Source: Spirochaetaceae bacterium (GTDB taxonomy: Bacteria > Spirochaetota > Spirochaetia > Treponematales > Breznakiellaceae). From it: a stretch of DNA of 8,920 nucleotides. The position numbers were made by a program, and so were the translations under genes. Location: the NCBI GenBank assembly GCA_031255315.1, contig JAIRSS010000129.1, positions 1 through 8,920 of the forward strand. Direction: 5' to 3'. This document shows, piece after piece, positions 1 to 6,472 of this stretch (its first letter is position 1; each line of letters starts with the position of its first letter). The notes beneath the pieces are model-generated. The model worked only from the letters and a program-made list of their open reading frames with translations. It had not been told where the DNA came from and searched no databases.

Positions 1-1205
1 TTTTTGATGATAATTATGAGCGCTTTGATCTTTTCCAGCGTGGCGTTGAAGTAGCGGCCCAAATCGCCTATCTCGTCTTTGGAATAGACCTCCACGGATT
101 TGGTCAGGTCGCCTTCCCCTTCAGAAATGTCTTTCAGAGTCGCGGCCACATTGACAATAGGCTTGGTAACGGAGTTCATCATAAAAAAGATGATTACCGT
201 TACGACAATAACCACGATTACCGATACAATTACGATAATTCTGATTAGCTTGTAAATCTCGTCAAGAATATCTTTTTCCGTGACGCCTACCATGACCGAC
301 CATGAAGAGCCGGTTTCACCGATAGTCAGAGGGTATAAAACGATTTCCAGCTTGGTCTTGAGCAGCGGCGAATATTGCTCGGTTTCGTAGAGTTTCCCGT
401 TCTTTATCGCGTCAGCCGCTTCGTTGACAACCCCGTTAAAAAGAGCCGCGTCGGCTTCCTGCATGTTCATACCGACGCGGTTTTTGTCGGTGTGCCCCAT
501 AATGGTGCCGTTACCGGAATAGACTTCCAAAGCGCTGATATCGGCATAGTTCTTTAATGTCTCTTCAACAATCCCCTGTACCGCGTCAATGCCGATGTCA
601 AGCCCCACAAGCCCTATAACCTCGTTGTTTTTGGCAATAATCGGTACAAACATACAGAAGGTGTGGGCTTGCCGACCGGCTACCATTTGCAGTTCGGGAT
701 CCATCAGCACCTGGTTCCGCGCGCCGGGCCCGTTGAGGAACGCCTGGGCATCGGCAACCCTCTCATAAGTCAGATACTCTATCGCCCCGGACCGGCGGGT
801 ATACCAGGGGGCGTAGACTCCTTCGGCAGTGGAACCGGGCGTTCCCCGGAACTGGCTATCCATACCGTCTAGAGCATTGGGCTTAAACACGGCAAAGATG
901 CCCTCCAAATTCGATTCCGTTGTCAGAGTTGCCATCAGAAACTGATCAAAACGCCGACGCCGACGCTCCGGCTCGGTCCCTTCGTAGTCGCTCATATAAC
1001 CCGCCGTTACCGTGGCCACCCTGAGGTATCCTTCTTCCCGGCCCTCCCAGTAAGTCGCCTGCTGGGAAGCCAGCCGCTGGGCGCTTTCGAGCGACACTCG
1101 TCTGATTACGGACGATGCCTGGGCAAGGATCAACGCGGTAAGGCCGCCCACAACCGTTACCATGATTGCGACAACAATGGCGCTTAATTTAAATTTAAGT
1201 TTCAT
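1..1205 (-). CDS. Methyl-accepting chemotaxis protein with dCache sensor (3' end outside window)
   Basis: This is a membrane chemoreceptor that would pass ligand binding outside the cell to the CheA/CheW array. Translating the reverse strand from the ATG at 1205 gives 401 uninterrupted residues up to the window edge. Residues 7-29 form the first membrane helix. Residues about 37-310 look like a periplasmic double-Cache domain, with VYAPWY at 130-135, GLDIGID near 201-207 and a GNGTIMGHTD segment typical of the membrane-proximal lobe. Residues 323-343 are a very hydrophobic second helix. A HAMP linker follows at about 344-397, with Pro349, EGEGDLT (362-368) and DEIGDL (377-382). The methylation helices and signalling tip lie off the left edge. 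The start is well supported: GAGGAGG at 1211-1217 sits 5 bases before the ATG. I do not see the full amino-acid-binding Cache signature (the position expected to be Arg before the Trp is Pro133), so the ligand is unknown. The family call is firm. Confidence 0.93.
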   Translation of the reverse strand, partial: MKLKFKLSAIVVAIMVTVVGGLTALILAQASSVIRRVSLESAQRLASQQATYWEGREEGYLRVATVTAGYMSDYEGTEPERRRRRFDQFLMATLTTESNLEGIFAVFKPNALDGMDSQFRGTPGSTAEGVYAPWYTRRSGAIEYLTYERVADAQAFLNGPGARNQVLMDPELQMVAGRQAHTFCMFVPIIAKNNEVIGLVGLDIGIDAVQGIVEETLKNYADISALEVYSGNGTIMGHTDKNRVGMNMQEADAALFNGVVNEAADAIKNGKLYETEQYSPLLKTKLEIVLYPLTIGETGSSWSVMVGVTEKDILDEIYKLIRIIVIVSVIVVIVVTVIIFFMMNSVTKPIVNVAATLKDISEGEGDLTKSVEVYSKDEIGDLGRYFNATLEKIKALIIIIK

Positions 1206-1411
1206 TACTTCCTCCTCGAAGTTTTATTCATCTGTACCCATTCAGCCGCAGCGTGATTTGAGAACTTTTCTTGTTCCCCGGCGCTGTAACGCCCGCAGGC
1301 AGTTGAATAGGTATATGCATCTTTTGTATTTGTCCTTTGCAATCTTTACTTATGAATATTGGCAATCCGTAAATTTTCAATTTAATCTTAACTGCGCACT
1401 ATAGGGCGTAT

Positions 1412-1440
1412 ATTATGACCTTGCATAGAGAAACTGTCCA
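1412..1440 (-). promoter_or_regulatory. Sigma-70-like promoter P1 for the chemoreceptor
   Basis: On the reverse strand a -35 box TGGACA (1435-1440, 5 of 6 consensus bases) is followed after exactly 17 bases by a -10 box CATAAT (1412-1417, 5 of 6). Transcription would start near 1405 and give a leader of about 200 bases before the chemoreceptor ATG. The flagellar/chemotaxis sigma-28 pattern was looked for upstream of this gene and not found, so housekeeping sigma control is the better reading. This is a motif match only. Confidence 0.5.
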
Positions 1441-1454
1441 AAACTGAAGTTTTG
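1439..1454. repeat. 16-bp palindrome CAAAACT-GA-AGTTTTG overlapping the -35 region
   Basis: CAAAACT (1439-1445) and its exact reverse complement AGTTTTG (1448-1454) are separated by two bases. The element touches the -35 box of the promoter at 1412-1440, which is a usual position for an operator bound by a dimeric regulator. The two-base gap is too small for a stable RNA loop unless the inner pairs open. It may also be a fragment of a dispersed intergenic repeat. The regulator is unknown. Confidence 0.35.
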
Positions 1455-1517
1455 AAACATCCCCTGTCTCTGTACACCACATACAACGTATTTTAATGGT
1501 TTGTGACCCACAAGATG

Positions 1518-1545
1518 AGTATAAGCAATCCAGAAAATAAGTCAA
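1518..1545 (-). promoter_or_regulatory. Strong sigma-70-like promoter P2 reading toward the chemoreceptor
   Basis: On the reverse strand TTGACT (1540-1545, 5 of 6) and TATACT (1518-1523, 5 of 6) are 16 bases apart. This is the best promoter match in the window. Transcription would begin near 1511, about 305 bases before the chemoreceptor start, so the P1 promoter and the palindrome at 1439-1454 would lie within its transcript. It might instead drive a small RNA from this region; nothing visible decides between these. Confidence 0.55.
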
Positions 1546-1629
1546 CACTTTTTCGGTATAATCTTTCGGACTTTTAGCGAATATTACGGCAAGTCAACAA
1601 GCGCCGTTAAAGGCGGCGGTTTCCTAAGT

Positions 1630-1809
1630 TTACAATACCCGGGGGTCCCGTACCGATAGTGACGCCGCTCTTGTATCCGGCGAATCAGGCCCGCCGGTTC
1701 CGCATCGGCTTCTTTCCGCCGCTCCAGCACGCCGCGCTTCGCCCGGCGGCGGCGTTTCGGCCTTGAACTCCCTGGAGTAATTACGCCGTTCTTTGTTGTT
1801 CTTTCTCAC
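1630..1809 (-). pseudogene. Decayed IS3-family transposase (OrfA start fused to OrfB fragment)
   Basis: This is a 59-codon remnant on the reverse strand. A GTG at 1809, with AGGAG at 1816-1820 six bases upstream, begins VRKNNKERRNYSREFKAE, which resembles the first residues of an IS3-type OrfA (the lead-in to its helix-turn-helix). Similarity is then lost in that frame. In the next frame, from about 1739, the DNA encodes KRGVLERRKEADAEPAG followed by LIRRIQERRHYRYGTP. This resembles the OrfB segment before the integrase core, whose usual motif is YG(S/T)PRV. The R-V continuation is found by slipping back one base at the C run near 1641, a frameshift. Most of OrfA and the whole DDE catalytic region are missing, so it cannot be active. 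No terminal inverted repeats or target duplication were identified. The family call rests on motif recall, not a search. Confidence 0.6.
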
Positions 1810-1894
1810 CTTTTGCTCCTGGTCTTTTTTATTCCACGCATATTTTTTTGTCTTCCCGGTGGGGAAAGGTACGGATATGGCCGCCCTGCCAGGC

Positions 1895-1923
1895 TTTACA
1901 TGACCGGCTTTTCCGGGTAGATT
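1895..1923 (+). promoter_or_regulatory. trpS promoter placed for a leaderless transcript
   Basis: TTTACA (1895-1900, 5 of 6 -35 bases) is followed after 17 bases by TAGATT (1918-1923, 4 of 6 -10 bases). Only 8 bases (1924-1931) separate the -10 box from the trpS ATG, so transcription would start at or within about two bases of the A of the start codon. No Shine-Dalgarno sequence is present between them, which agrees with a leaderless message. The -10 match is modest. Confidence 0.4.
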
Positions 1924-1931
1924 TTCTAATC

Positions 1932-2927
1932 ATGAAGAAAATTGCCCTCACGGGGATTAAACCCACCGGAATTCTCCATATTGGAAACTATTTTGGGGCT
2001 ATCAAGCCGGCCCTGGAATTGGCGAAAACATACGACGCCCGGTATTTTATCGCGGATTATCACGCCCTTAATACCGTGAAGGACCCCAAAGAGCTGTCGG
2101 CCAATATCCGCCAGGTTGCGGCGGGCTGGCTTGCCGCAGGGCTTAACCCTGAGGAGGTGGTCTTTTACCGCCAAAGTTCCGTTCCCGAAACCTTTGAACT
2201 GACCACTATCCTGATGGCGTTTACCGCTAAGGGGCTGATGAACCGGGCGCACGCCTATAAAGCGGCGGTGCAGGACAATCTTGACAAGAAGAACGACCCC
2301 GACGCGGGAATCAACATGGGGCTTTACACCTACCCGGTGCTCATGGCTGCGGACATCCTGCTTTTTGACTCCCACCTGGTGCCGGTGGGCAAGGATCAGA
2401 CCCAGCATGTAGAAATGGCTCATGATATAGCCCAGGCGATCAACTTCAACTACAAGGCGGAACTTCTCAGGCTGCCGGAGGCGTCTATACAGGAACAGAT
2501 GGCGGTGGTGCCCGGTCTTGACGGACGGAAGATGAGTAAGAGCTACGGCAACGTCATTCCCCTTTTTGCGGCGGAAAAGGAACTTCGCAAACTGGTCATG
2601 CGCATCGTTACCAATTCCCAAACTGTCGAAGAACCCAAGAAGCCGGAGGCTTCCCAAATTTATCTATTGTATACCCTGTTTGCCTCGCCTGAGGAACAGC
2701 AGGCGCTGGCGGCGCGGTACCGCGCGGGAGGCATGGGCTGGGGCGAGGCTAAGGAAGAACTTTTCCGGGTGATGAACCGGGAACTTACCCCCCTGCGGGA
2801 ACGGTTCAACGCGGTCATGGCGGACATCCCGGCTCTGGACGCCCTGCTTGCCAGAGGCGCGGAGAAAGCGCGGGACATAGGCCGGGCTACAATCGCCCGG
2901 CTGCGCGGCGCCATGGGAATAGATTGA
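1932..2927 (+). CDS. trpS: Tryptophanyl-tRNA synthetase
   Basis: This cytoplasmic class Ic aminoacyl-tRNA synthetase activates tryptophan with ATP and loads it on tRNA-Trp. The 331-residue product is of normal family length. It opens with MKKIALTGIKPTG and carries the HIGH-type motif HIGN at residues 16-19, a PVGKDQTQHVEMAHDIA segment typical of the family, and the KMSKS loop at 200-204 (GRKMSKSYGN). The reading frame is open back to a TTG at 1848, but the extra 28 residues have no family likeness, so the ATG at 1932 is the start. No ribosome-binding site precedes it; a promoter ends 8 bases upstream, suggesting leaderless translation. ddl follows 21 bases downstream on the same strand and is probably co-transcribed. 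There is no T-box-like leader. Confidence 0.96.
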   Translation: MKKIALTGIKPTGILHIGNYFGAIKPALELAKTYDARYFIADYHALNTVKDPKELSANIRQVAAGWLAAGLNPEEVVFYRQSSVPETFELTTILMAFTAKGLMNRAHAYKAAVQDNLDKKNDPDAGINMGLYTYPVLMAADILLFDSHLVPVGKDQTQHVEMAHDIAQAINFNYKAELLRLPEASIQEQMAVVPGLDGRKMSKSYGNVIPLFAAEKELRKLVMRIVTNSQTVEEPKKPEASQIYLLYTLFASPEEQQALAARYRAGGMGWGEAKEELFRVMNRELTPLRERFNAVMADIPALDALLARGAEKARDIGRATIARLRGAMGID

Positions 2928-2948
2928 CCGGTAAGGAGCGTGAAAGTT

Positions 2949-4058
2949 GTGGCAAAAAAGATAACCGTAGGCATCTTATTTGGAGGGAAATCAGCGGAAC
3001 ATGAAGTGTCCCTGCAATCAGCTCAAAATGTGTTCGAAGCCATAAACCGGGAGAAGTACAACCCCGTCCTCATCGGGATAGACAAAACGGGACGGTGGTT
3101 TTTAAGCGATGAATCGAAGTTCCTCCTGGATTCAGGCGATCCCCGGAAGATCAGGCTGGACCAGAGCGGCGAACCGGCGGCGCTGGTTCCCGAATCCGGC
3201 GGGGCGCTTTCCAGCCTCCTGGGGCGGGGGAGCCTCCGGACGCTTGACGTGATCTTCCCCATCCTCCACGGACCCTTCGGGGAAGACGGCACGGTACAGG
3301 GCCTGTTGAAACTGGCGGATATTCCCTTTGTGGGCGCGGGAGTAACTGGGTCTGCCGTGGGTATGGACAAGGATGTGATGAAGCGGCTCCTCCGGGACGG
3401 CGGCGTTCCTGTCGGCGCGTTCGTTTCCCTCATGTCCCACGAGGCTGTTCCGGATTTTGCCGGGCTTGCCGCGAAGCTGGGGCTTCCCTTCTTCGTCAAA
3501 CCCGCCAATATGGGGTCTTCCGTGGGGGTGGGCAAGGTCCGCGATGAAGACGAATACCGGGAGGCGGTGCGGAACGCCTTTGTCTATGACCGGAAGATCA
3601 TCCTGGAGGAGTTTATCAAGGGCCGGGAGATAGAATGCGCCGTCCTGGGAAACGAGACCCCGGCGGCGTCGGTTCCCGGGGAGGTGGTCTCTTCCCATGA
3701 GTTTTACTCCTATGAGGCAAAATATCTCGACGAAAACGGAGCGGTCCTGCGGATACCCGCCGCATTATCGCCGGAAACAACCCGGGAAATTCAGAATCTG
3801 GCGGTCAAGACCTTCAAGGTTCTTGGGTGCGAAGGGCTTGGCCGGGTAGATTTCTTCCTCCGGGAGGCTGGTCCGGGAACGGACGGCCCCTCCATCCTGG
3901 TCAACGAAATCAACACCATGCCGGGATTCACCAAAATCAGCATGTACCCGAAGTTGTGGGAGGCCGGCGGGCTTTCCTATACCGGTTTAATTGATTCGCT
4001 GATACAGCTCGCCCTTGAACGGTACGCCAAAGAAAAAAAACTTAAAACGAGTTTATGA
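2949..4058 (+). CDS. ddl: D-alanine--D-alanine ligase
   Basis: This cytoplasmic ATP-grasp enzyme joins two D-alanines to make the dipeptide end of the peptidoglycan precursor. The 369-residue protein is close to DdlA length. Visible family motifs are LFGGKSAEHEVSLQSA near the N-terminus (Glu of HEVS contacts the first D-Ala), LHGPFGEDGTVQGLL, GSAVGMDKDVMK, the MGSSVGVGK loop with the catalytic Ser, and the C-terminal metal/substrate segment VNEINTMPGF. The omega loop reads EFYSYEAKY, keeping the Lys-Tyr pair (Tyr259) associated with D-Ala-D-Ala rather than D-Ala-D-Lac specificity. An in-frame GTG at 2940 is only 1 base from AAGGAG (2933-2938). The GTG at 2949 is 10 bases away and gives the usual short N-terminus, so it is preferred. 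It lies 21 bases after trpS. Confidence 0.95.
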   Translation: MAKKITVGILFGGKSAEHEVSLQSAQNVFEAINREKYNPVLIGIDKTGRWFLSDESKFLLDSGDPRKIRLDQSGEPAALVPESGGALSSLLGRGSLRTLDVIFPILHGPFGEDGTVQGLLKLADIPFVGAGVTGSAVGMDKDVMKRLLRDGGVPVGAFVSLMSHEAVPDFAGLAAKLGLPFFVKPANMGSSVGVGKVRDEDEYREAVRNAFVYDRKIILEEFIKGREIECAVLGNETPAASVPGEVVSSHEFYSYEAKYLDENGAVLRIPAALSPETTREIQNLAVKTFKVLGCEGLGRVDFFLREAGPGTDGPSILVNEINTMPGFTKISMYPKLWEAGGLSYTGLIDSLIQLALERYAKEKKLKTSL

Positions 4059-4095
4059 TAGAATGTTTGCGCGGCTTTGCCCGTCTTACCGGATA

Positions 4096-4488
4096 TTAGG
4101 GATATAAGCCGGGCATATCCCACTTTTGCGGCAGCTTGACGGGCATACCCCGTGAATCCACCGAAACCCACGTAACCTTCGCCTCGACGATGACCTCTTC
4201 CCCCCGGAATATTCGCTGGGCGATAATCCCGCTCGCCGCCCCTTTCTTGAGCGGCCAGGAATGTATAACCAGAGCGTCATCAGTAACGGCGGGTTTTTTG
4301 TAATCAATCTCGACTCTGGCAATATATACGCCGTAACCCGACAGGATAAACTCCGGATAGTCAAAGTCTATCGTTTTAAGAAATTCGTACCGGGCGTATT
4401 CCAAATAATTAAGATAATTTGCATTGTTTACATGTCCGTAACTATCACATTCATAGGTGCGGACTACAAGGGAACATTTACAGAGCAT
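4096..4488 (-). CDS. Hot-dog fold acyl-CoA thioesterase (FadM/YbgC-like)
   Basis: This is a predicted cytoplasmic enzyme that hydrolyses acyl-CoA (or acyl-ACP) thioesters; the chain length of its substrate cannot be read from the sequence. Starting at the ATG at 4488 gives 130 residues, close to the length of E. coli FadM. The N-terminal signature RTYECDSYGHVNNANYLNYL (residues 10-29), followed by EYARYEFL, matches the 4HBT active-site helix, with Asp15 as the likely catalytic residue and the G-H-V-N-N pattern of FadM-like members. A TTG 12 codons further upstream (4522-4524) is in frame, but it overlaps the -35 box of a good promoter and has no ribosome-binding site, so it is rejected. The gene converges on ddl with 37 bases between stop codons and no clear terminator. 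It lies downstream of the P83-like gene on the same strand but seems to have its own promoter. Confidence 0.85.
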   Translation of the reverse strand: MLCKCSLVVRTYECDSYGHVNNANYLNYLEYARYEFLKTIDFDYPEFILSGYGVYIARVEIDYKKPAVTDDALVIHSWPLKKGAASGIIAQRIFRGEEVIVEAKVTWVSVDSRGMPVKLPQKWDMPGLYP

Positions 4489-4495
4489 AGGGCGT

Positions 4496-4524
4496 ACTAT
4501 ATAATAGAAAGAACGCAATTTCAA
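4496..4524 (-). promoter_or_regulatory. Promoter of the thioesterase gene, leaderless geometry
   Basis: On the reverse strand TTGAAA (4519-4524, 5 of 6) and TATAGT (4496-4501, 5 of 6) are exactly 17 bases apart. Seven bases (4489-4495) then lead straight to the ATG at 4488, so transcription should begin at about the A of the start codon. No Shine-Dalgarno sequence fits between. This is the clearer of the two leaderless-type promoters in the window. Confidence 0.55.
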
Positions 4525-4569
4525 GAGACCAGGTTCGCGGCGCGGCGGCGCTTTGAGCGCTGATTCGTC

Positions 4570-6321
4570 TTATTGCCGCTCCGAAAGATCCTCCCCGTTG
4601 AGTACCATAAGCGCTCCGTCGGCCCGCTGGATCAGCACCGCGCTTTCATGGAAGGTTGGGGCAGCGTAGGCGTGTACCGTAACATTTGACTGGGCTTCCC
4701 GTTCAAGGCCGGTACTGAACCGGGCTAAACGCGGGGAACCTCCCGTATTGGTTAGGGCATAGAGCTTGCCGGCGTACACCCAAAGGAGGCTTTGGGGATG
4801 AATGTCGTCCTCCCCCTGTACGGATATTTCCAGGGTATCGAGGTTGATCCCCACGATTCTAATGGCTCCGTTTCCCCGGTTTTCTCCGGCTATCGAGAAG
4901 ATATTCTCTTCCACGGAGACCACCGTTCTCACGTTCACGGAGTTCAAAGCGGAAGATTTCAGTTCCCTGCCGGTTCCGGCGTCAACACGCACGAAACTGC
5001 CCAGCGGGCTGCCGGCGCTTATAAGGCGTATTCCTAAAACCCCGGCCTCCTGAACCGTCCGGGGAGGTTCCCGCTGGGCGGTGGCAGCGGCGGCCCGTTG
5101 ATCCTGGGCAATGTCCTGCCGTTCCTGCCGGGCTTCCGCGGCTTTCTGCTCTGCAAACTGTTCGGTCTGTTCGATCTCTTCCCGCTTTTCCGCTAGGGCT
5201 TCTTCCCGCTCGTTCAGTTCTTCTTCTTTCCGGTCCTCTTCGGCTTCCCGCTGATCCAGTTCTTCCGTTTTTCTATCCGCCTCGGCTTCCCTCACGGCCA
5301 GCTCCTCTTCCAGGCGGCGGCTTTCTTCGGGAGTCAGTCCGCCCGCCGGCTCACCGGCCCTAAGCTCCTCCCATTCCCGGGCTGCCGCCTCCCGTTCCCG
5401 CTCCACCGCTTCCCGCTCCCAGGCGGTTTCTTCCCGGCGCCGGGCGGCTTCTTCCCGCTCCCGGGCCAGGCGGTTCTCTTCTTGAGCGGCGGCCTCCCGC
5501 TGAAGGGCCGCGCGTTGTTCGGCGGCGTCGGCTTCCCGTTCTTTGAGGTCCACCATTTCCCGGCGGCTTTCTATCCCCCGGCCCTCTTCTTTCCGCATCT
5601 CCGCAATTACTTCGTGGGCGGTCAGAGAACTGGTATCCACCGCGCTTAGAGAACCGGCGCCGCCCGTCGCCAGCGGAATGAGCAGGAGGGTTCGGCCCGG
5701 CCATTCGTTAAACCGGGTGGAAAGTCCGGCCTTGTCCCGTTCCAGGTTCCGCATGACCGGGGTTTTGTACCGGCTGGTGATATACTCCCAATTTCCTCGA
5801 AAAACCGCGTTGTAAACGGTGATATATTCCGCAAGGAGCGCCGCATCCTGGGCGGAATAGGCGTAGGCCCCTTCAAGGTAGCCTTGAATGATCAGCCGCA
5901 GATTTCTGATGTGGTCCACCCCTACGTTTTCGCCCAGACCGAAAATATCCGCGTCAAGTTTATCTCCCTCCGGCCCGCTTATGGAATGGATGACAAAATA
6001 CCGCGTAAGGCCGCCGGCGCTCTGAGCGCCCTCCCGGATTAACACGCCCGGCGCGTATCCGATATTCCATATTTGCTGGCGGGTGTCGACGCGGGCGTAG
6101 GGCCCCACATAATTTATGAAGGCCGCCGGCGGGGTTTGCCCTTTACGAAGCTCTTCGGCGTCAACCTGTTGAGCGCTCAGATTCCCTCCAGGAAACCACA
6201 GCAGTATCGCGATACATCCTGTTCGTATGACCGCAGGAAGCAGGGAAGCCCCGGTTTTCCGGCAACCCCGGAAAACCCCGGAACGGCTCTGCTGAATATG
6301 AAGGCCAATGGATTTTTTCAT
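4570..6321 (-). CDS. P83/100 antigen-family envelope protein
   Basis: This is a 583-residue secreted or periplasmic protein resembling the spirochaetal P83/100 family (known from the Borrelia antigen); its molecular function is not established. An unusually long basic N-region leads into a hydrophobic stretch at 28-46 ending NLSA, so signal peptidase I could cut after Ala50. Residues about 55-235 form the conserved globular part (INYVGPYARVDTRQQIWNIG, GLGENVGVDHIRNLRLIIQG, a Tyr-rich segment near YAYSAQDAALLAEYITVYN). Residues about 240-418 are almost pure Glu/Arg/Ala/Gln and should be a long coiled coil. Residues about 419-583 are beta-rich with VRVDAGTGREL, WVYAGKLYALTN and ALMVLNGEDL, suggesting a propeller-like domain. 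The ATG at 6321 is the first possible start (in-frame TAA just upstream), with GGAG (6333-6336) 11 bases before it. It follows the oppF terminator and precedes the thioesterase. Confidence 0.75.
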   Translation of the reverse strand: MKKSIGLHIQQSRSGVFRGCRKTGASLLPAVIRTGCIAILLWFPGGNLSAQQVDAEELRKGQTPPAAFINYVGPYARVDTRQQIWNIGYAPGVLIREGAQSAGGLTRYFVIHSISGPEGDKLDADIFGLGENVGVDHIRNLRLIIQGYLEGAYAYSAQDAALLAEYITVYNAVFRGNWEYITSRYKTPVMRNLERDKAGLSTRFNEWPGRTLLLIPLATGGAGSLSAVDTSSLTAHEVIAEMRKEEGRGIESRREMVDLKEREADAAEQRAALQREAAAQEENRLAREREEAARRREETAWEREAVEREREAAAREWEELRAGEPAGGLTPEESRRLEEELAVREAEADRKTEELDQREAEEDRKEEELNEREEALAEKREEIEQTEQFAEQKAAEARQERQDIAQDQRAAAATAQREPPRTVQEAGVLGIRLISAGSPLGSFVRVDAGTGRELKSSALNSVNVRTVVSVEENIFSIAGENRGNGAIRIVGINLDTLEISVQGEDDIHPQSLLWVYAGKLYALTNTGGSPRLARFSTGLEREAQSNVTVHAYAAPTFHESAVLIQRADGALMVLNGEDLSERQ

Positions 6322-6345
6322 GGTATCAATTTCTCCATCTTAGTT

Positions 6346-6362
6346 AGTATACGGTATCTATA
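6346..6362 (-). promoter_or_regulatory. Possible -10 elements upstream of the P83-like gene
   Basis: On the reverse strand two overlapping -10-like hexamers occur between the oppF terminator and the P83-like gene: TATAGA (6357-6362) and TATACT (6346-6351, 5 of 6 consensus). Neither has a convincing -35 box at 16-18 bases. The latter would start transcription about 18 bases before the start codon. A promoter is expected here because the upstream operon appears to terminate, but the evidence is weak. Confidence 0.25.
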
Positions 6363-6442
6363 GTAAGTACTGCTGCATTATTATCGGCCGATTTATGGAA
6401 TTGAAGACAGAGTAGAAAAACCAGGGGCCGGTCATGTAAAAC

Positions 6443-6472
6443 AAAAAACCTAACGGCGCGTTATCAACGCGC
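6443..6472 (-). terminator. Rho-independent terminator overlapping the oppF stop
   Basis: On the reverse strand GCGCGTT (6466-6472) and AACGCGC (6456-6462) form a perfect 7-bp stem with a three-base loop. Seven bases later comes a run of six T (6443-6448), then GTTTT. The stem is made of the last oppF codons, and the TAG stop (6450-6452) lies between stem and T-run. The gap from stem to T-run is longer than ideal, but position and composition support a terminator separating the oppDF operon from the P83-like gene. Confidence 0.5.

Larger units (their letters stand above)
1206..1511 (-). other. AT-rich leader / intergenic region upstream of the chemoreceptor
   Basis: This stretch has no convincing gene. 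It is clearly more AT-rich than the flanking coding DNA. It would be the 5' untranslated leader (about 200-305 bases) of the chemoreceptor mRNA if transcription starts at either reverse-strand promoter described at 1412-1440 and 1518-1545. A possible 30-codon ORF at 1228-1320 on the reverse strand has only a distant AGGA and no recognisable product. A short GGCG/CGCC inverted repeat sits near 1280-1293. No riboswitch or tRNA-like fold was recognised by eye. Confidence 0.5.

Noticed and set aside
1228..1320. 30-codon ORF (starts MHIPIQLPAG) on the reverse strand ending 22 bases before the chemoreceptor start
   Set aside because: The nearest SD-like AGGA is 12 bases from the ATG, there is no recognisable family, and the length is easily expected by chance; kept only as a possible leader peptide.
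1557..1562. Perfect TATAAT on the forward strand
   Set aside because: There is no acceptable -35 box at 15-19 bases and no gene follows before the IS3 remnant.
1895..1908. 14-base match TTTACATGACCGGC shared with the reverse strand near 6426-6439
   Set aside because: No similarity extends beyond 14-15 bases, and about one such match is within chance expectation for a window this size.
1848..1931. Extended trpS N-terminus from TTG at 1848
   Set aside because: The 28 added residues do not look like the synthetase family and contain the likely promoter; the ATG at 1932 gives the canonical N-terminus.
1926..2657. 243-codon ORF on the reverse strand across trpS
   Set aside because: It lies antisense to a clearly conserved synthetase, has no recognisable domain or ribosome-binding site, and reflects GC-biased codon use in trpS.
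3023..3698. Two long reverse-strand ORFs (170 and 188 codons) inside ddl
   Set aside because: They overlap each other and a strongly conserved ligase, and their compositions (Pro/Ser/Arg-rich) are typical of shadow frames.
4489..4524. Extended thioesterase N-terminus from TTG at 4524
   Set aside because: The TTG is part of a -35 box, has no ribosome-binding site, and the ATG at 4488 gives the usual family length.
4548..4560. GCGCT-TTG-AGCGC hairpin just downstream of the P83-like gene
   Set aside because: The stem is five pairs with no T-run after it, so it is not a credible intrinsic terminator.
5053..5600. GA/CT-rich quasi-repetitive DNA in the P83-like gene as a possible tandem repeat
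   Set aside because: The pattern comes from Glu/Arg/Ala codons in a coiled coil; no exact tandem DNA unit is present.
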